Source: Fibrisoma montanum (GTDB lineage Bacteria; Bacteroidota; Bacteroidia; Cytophagales; Spirosomataceae). Taken from it: a stretch of DNA of 64,000 nucleotides. The DNA lies in the NCBI RefSeq assembly GCF_003583365.1, contig NZ_QXED01000005.1, positions 372,001 to 436,000 on the forward strand, in the 5' to 3' direction. Position numbers and translations under genes: made by a program. How positions within the stretch are numbered: position 1 is the stretch's first letter; the number at the start of each line of letters is the position of its first letter. Under the pieces are notes generated by a model that did not search any database, was not told the DNA's origin, and was given only the letters and a program-made list of their open reading frames with translations. This document shows positions 61,065 through 64,000 of this stretch, one piece after another.

Positions 61065-63704
61065 TTAGAACGGATAGCCGATGCCGAAATTCAGGACCAG
61101 GGGGTTTGGGCCTTTGGTCAGCTGACGTAGTGAGAATTTGGGAAGTAAGAAGCGCTCATCGACCAGTCTATTATCATTTGCGAGGTACCGCCGGGCTGGA
61201 TCCCAGACCTTGATGCCGCCGTCAAACCGGATCACAAAAAAGGAGAAATCGATACGGAGACCAACTCCGGTGCCAACCGCAATCTGTGGGACGAAGGTAT
61301 TGAACCGAAATTGTTCGCCAAATCGCCGGTTGTTGTTCCGGATTGTCCAGACGTTTCCGGCATCAATGAAGAAAGCGCCGTTGATGTCGGCGAGCAGGCG
61401 AAACAGATGACCGCGTAATTCAGCTGACCCTTCGATGAGCATATCGCCGGGCTTTTCGAAGGTATAGGCGAACTGCTCATCCCGGCCATCCCGGTTATCG
61501 AAAACAGGCACCCGCTGAGCACCGTCGCGGGCCTGAGGTAATTCAGCCCCGGGACCTAAACGGCGAAGGGGCCAGGCCCGAATGCTGTTGCTGCCGCCTG
61601 CAAAAAATAACTTTTCGTAAGGAGCAGTTCGGTTAGAACCATATCCGTATACCAAACCGGTATTGAACCGAAACGCAAGCGTAGTACGCGGCCGAAGCGG
61701 GATGTAATGTCGGAAATCAACGTTGAGCCGCAAATACTTAAAATACTGTAAACCTGTCGAATCGGTCAGATTGAAAATTTGACGTAACTGCGACTCCCGG
61801 AAAAAATTCAGTGTAGTGCCGCCTGATTCGACCACGGCCCGTAAAAAGTTTGCCCGCCGGTTTTGGCCGGGTGTGTTTGTGTTGTAGGTGTAGGCAAAGC
61901 TGATGCTGGAACTGATCGACCGACGGAAACTCTGCTTGATCGTACTACCCAGACTGGCCAGCGAATCCAACTGCTTTTCAAAGGCAGCACCAAACTGCGT
62001 GTTGAAGTTGGCGTTAATCAGGTTGACGTCGGCGATCAGGAAACTGAATTGTTTGGCCGGGGTTGTCTGCCAGTTATAGGCCATTGTCGACCGGAGAGTT
62101 GACCGCCTGTAATCGGGCCGAATCGAATTGGTAAAGCCCAAACTGACCTGCGTGCGCGGATTGTACGGATTAAACTGAAACCGCATCCGCCCCGGAAAGA
62201 GGATCTGAGGAAATATGAATGAACTGGTTATGCCTATTTCCTGCGCAAAATAGACTCTTGAGCGATTGGTTGTAGAGTCAATGGCGAAGCCGGTCTGTGC
62301 TTCAAAACCATAGCGTACGGATGTTTCAAGCGTTTCAAGGCCACCGAAGAGGTTACGGGCTCTGAATGACAGGTTAGCAAATGGACCGGGATAGCCCTGT
62401 CCCTGATACAGAACAAATAAGCCGCCTTCAAATGTATATTCGTATTTATCGACGGGAGCGGCCGTAATGAGCGTCCGTAGCTGCCGCCGGGTCGAATCCG
62501 TAATGTTGAGGTTAATAAACTTAAACTGATTGAGCAGGAAGAGCTGCCGCTGGGTGTCGCGGTACTTCGTCTGGCTGTAGGGCTGGCCGGGCCGCATAAA
62601 AATTTTCGAGTCCAGCAGGCGCGACGAGATGTTGCTTCCGCCAAGCAGGTACGTAATGCCATTTCGGCGAACGGTGTCCAGCTGAACGCTGCTGCCGGGA
62701 ACACCGGTTTCGTCGCGGGTGATCTGGAACTGAACATCCCCAACGTAGTAAACCGGGTGCGCTGATTGCCCGGGCGGGTTGGTGATCTGCATATACAGAT
62801 CGAGGTTGCGCCGGAGCGAATCGTCGGCAAGCCGCCGGGTGGAGTCGACTTCCCAGCCGATGTACGCCCGGCTGAACGCGTAGTAACCCTGATCGCGCAG
62901 CAGGCTTTCAATACGTACCTTTTCGGCCGAAACGTTGTCGAGGTCGAAGCGGTCGCCGACGCGCACCACCGAATTTTTCTGCGACTGCCGAACGAGCGAA
63001 TCGACCCGTGGGTCAGCTATTTCATACGTTACGTTACGCAGGAAGAAGCCGGGGTTTTCGTTTACGAGGTAATTGACCCGGATCTGTCGTGCGCGCAACG
63101 TATCAAGTCGGTATGCCGTTCCGGCATTGAAAAACCCTTTGCCTACCAGGTATTTCTGCATTTTGCCGGCGTTGACCTGGGCGTCGCGTTCGTAGAAGTA
63201 GGTCGGCGGTTCGCCGAGGTTGCGCATGATCCAGTTGCCTTCCTCAGCTTTCCGGCGCAGTCGTTTGAGCCGACGTTCGTAGTGCCGGTTCAGCTTCCGG
63301 AGGGCGGCCGGCTGGCCGGCCAGTTGCTGACTTTGCTGCTCAAATTCATTAGTTTTGTCCTGGAGGGCTTTCACGGCCGCTGCCTGATTGAACCGGCGCG
63401 AACCGAGCTGATAGAACCATAAGGCGGGGGTAATGGGTAAAGCCAGAATCCGGCGGTTAGGCTTCTGGGGGATCAGACTTTCCAGTTCTTCGCGCGTTAC
63501 GGAGCGGTTGCCCCGGACGGTCTGTGATGTAAGCAGGTACTCTCTACGCCCTCCTGTTGAGGTCAGGCAGCCCGATAAGCTGACTGTCAACAGCAGGCAG
63601 GTGGCCCAGATAAGGTATTTATATGTATGACGTATGCTGTATGATGTAGAGCTATTCGAAAGCCGATCATCCATCATACTTCGTAAAGCATACATTTTGT
63701 TCAT
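61065..63704 (-). CDS. tamL: TamL-type BamA-family outer membrane lipoprotein
   Basis: 879 residues from the first ATG, but the start is uncertain. The ATG at 63704 overlaps the rightward start at 63703, and ATGs at 63677/63674 are the better options. The lipobox is LTVSLSGC, about residues 41-48. POTRA-type domains follow (GNRSVTREELESLIPQKPNRRI...). The C-terminal half is a BamA/TamA barrel, ending PLVLNFGIGYPF with the terminal Phe. The lipid anchor fits TamL of Bacteroidota. It is expected to act with TamB in outer membrane or lipid transport. Confidence 0.92.
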   Translation of the reverse strand: MNKMYALRSMMDDRLSNSSTSYSIRHTYKYLIWATCLLLTVSLSGCLTSTGGRREYLLTSQTVRGNRSVTREELESLIPQKPNRRILALPITPALWFYQLGSRRFNQAAAVKALQDKTNEFEQQSQQLAGQPAALRKLNRHYERRLKRLRRKAEEGNWIMRNLGEPPTYFYERDAQVNAGKMQKYLVGKGFFNAGTAYRLDTLRARQIRVNYLVNENPGFFLRNVTYEIADPRVDSLVRQSQKNSVVRVGDRFDLDNVSAEKVRIESLLRDQGYYAFSRAYIGWEVDSTRRLADDSLRRNLDLYMQITNPPGQSAHPVYYVGDVQFQITRDETGVPGSSVQLDTVRRNGITYLLGGSNISSRLLDSKIFMRPGQPYSQTKYRDTQRQLFLLNQFKFINLNITDSTRRQLRTLITAAPVDKYEYTFEGGLFVLYQGQGYPGPFANLSFRARNLFGGLETLETSVRYGFEAQTGFAIDSTTNRSRVYFAQEIGITSSFIFPQILFPGRMRFQFNPYNPRTQVSLGFTNSIRPDYRRSTLRSTMAYNWQTTPAKQFSFLIADVNLINANFNTQFGAAFEKQLDSLASLGSTIKQSFRRSISSSISFAYTYNTNTPGQNRRANFLRAVVESGGTTLNFFRESQLRQIFNLTDSTGLQYFKYLRLNVDFRHYIPLRPRTTLAFRFNTGLVYGYGSNRTAPYEKLFFAGGSNSIRAWPLRRLGPGAELPQARDGAQRVPVFDNRDGRDEQFAYTFEKPGDMLIEGSAELRGHLFRLLADINGAFFIDAGNVWTIRNNNRRFGEQFRFNTFVPQIAVGTGVGLRIDFSFFVIRFDGGIKVWDPARRYLANDNRLVDERFLLPKFSLRQLTKGPNPLVLNFGIGYPF

Positions 63705-64000
63705 GCTGTCTAAAAATCAAATCAAGTATATTCAGTCACTCCACCAGAAAAAGTACCGTCAACAGCATGGCGCGTTTCTGGTCGAAGGGGCCAAGAGTGT
63801 ACAGGAAGTTTTACAGTCTACATTCCGGGTCAGTCTGCTGGTGGCGACGGAAGCATTTTACAAAGAAAACGCCCACCTGACAGACCGCCAACGAATACCG
63901 GTCGAAATTGCGTCACCGGCCGAGCTGGAACGTATCGGCACCCTCGAAAGCAATAACGCAGCACTGGCCGTTGTCAGTACGATGGAGAACCAGCCGTTGC
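63703..64000 (+). CDS. SpoU/TrmH-family RNA methyltransferase (partial)
   Basis: The frame opens at 63703 and runs off the right edge, 99 codons visible. The N-terminal part MLSKNQIKYIQSLHQKKYRQQHGAFLVEGAKSV is the typical substrate-binding domain of SpoU-family rRNA 2'-O-methyltransferases, followed by VLQSTFRVSLLVATEAF and LERIGTLESNNAALAVV. The catalytic knot domain lies outside the window. The start overlaps the first ATG of the divergent tamL gene by two bases. Confidence 0.88.
   Translation, partial: MLSKNQIKYIQSLHQKKYRQQHGAFLVEGAKSVQEVLQSTFRVSLLVATEAFYKENAHLTDRQRIPVEIASPAELERIGTLESNNAALAVVSTMENQPL

Overview
The window looks like a chromosome segment of a Bacteroidota bacterium, most likely Cytophagales of the Spirosoma/Spirosomataceae kind (inference). 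The signs are a SusC/SusD pair, TamL and LptE lipoproteins, a LytS/LytTR two-component pair, a split transketolase, many start codons without a Shine-Dalgarno sequence, and one TAnnTTTG promoter box. It has two parts: a contractile-tailed prophage on the left (1 to about 18.05 kb, left end outside the window) and host housekeeping, envelope and efflux genes on the right.

Prophage (1-18050). A leftward terminase pair (terL runs off the edge and is open to position 1) diverges from a rightward structural operon. The order is prohead protease-scaffold, major capsid, tail sheath, tail tube, two small membrane proteins, M15-type endolysin, tail-assembly chaperone, tape measure, then baseplate genes (DUF6046-like, gpD-like hub, spike, gp25-like wedge, LysM/gpX-like, gpJ-like, gpI-like fused to an Ig-like module), two receptor-side or fibre proteins and a small protein, closed by a strong terminator. 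The best discovery here is a canonical A-AAA-AAG slippery heptamer at the end of the chaperone gene. A -1 shift opens a 60-codon extension that ends exactly at the tape-measure start codon. Portal, head-completion, integrase and regulator genes are not in the window and presumably lie to the left.

Host region, 18-31 kb. PspC/LiaF-like membrane proteins are followed by an ECF sigma / membrane anti-sigma / Spy-like periplasmic operon that resembles Cnr-type sensing modules. Next come the two transketolase subunits, a Bcp peroxiredoxin, an M23 peptidase, an FAH-family hydrolase, an M48 lipoprotein, a degenerate sigma/anti-sigma pair and sucC.

Host region, 31-47 kb. Two efflux systems lie here. 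The first is TetR-TolC-HlyD-ABC-ABC-flavin monooxygenase-ABC2-ABC2, with matching TAAACA-NN-TGTTTA palindromes in front of both tetR and the efflux operon. The second is TolC-MacA-MacB-LolD-like, followed by LytS and LytTR genes. A separate LolD-like ATPase gene lies at the edge of the first system.

Host region, 47-64 kb. A candidate small RNA lies upstream of a SusC/SusD pair. It is followed by groEL/groES, a conserved unknown, secG, a repeat-type unknown, lptE, a sigma-54 activator, miaB, tamL and the start of a SpoU-type RNA methyltransferase. Across the host part, several intergenic spaces hold long inverted repeats whose arms are built from short locus-specific words.
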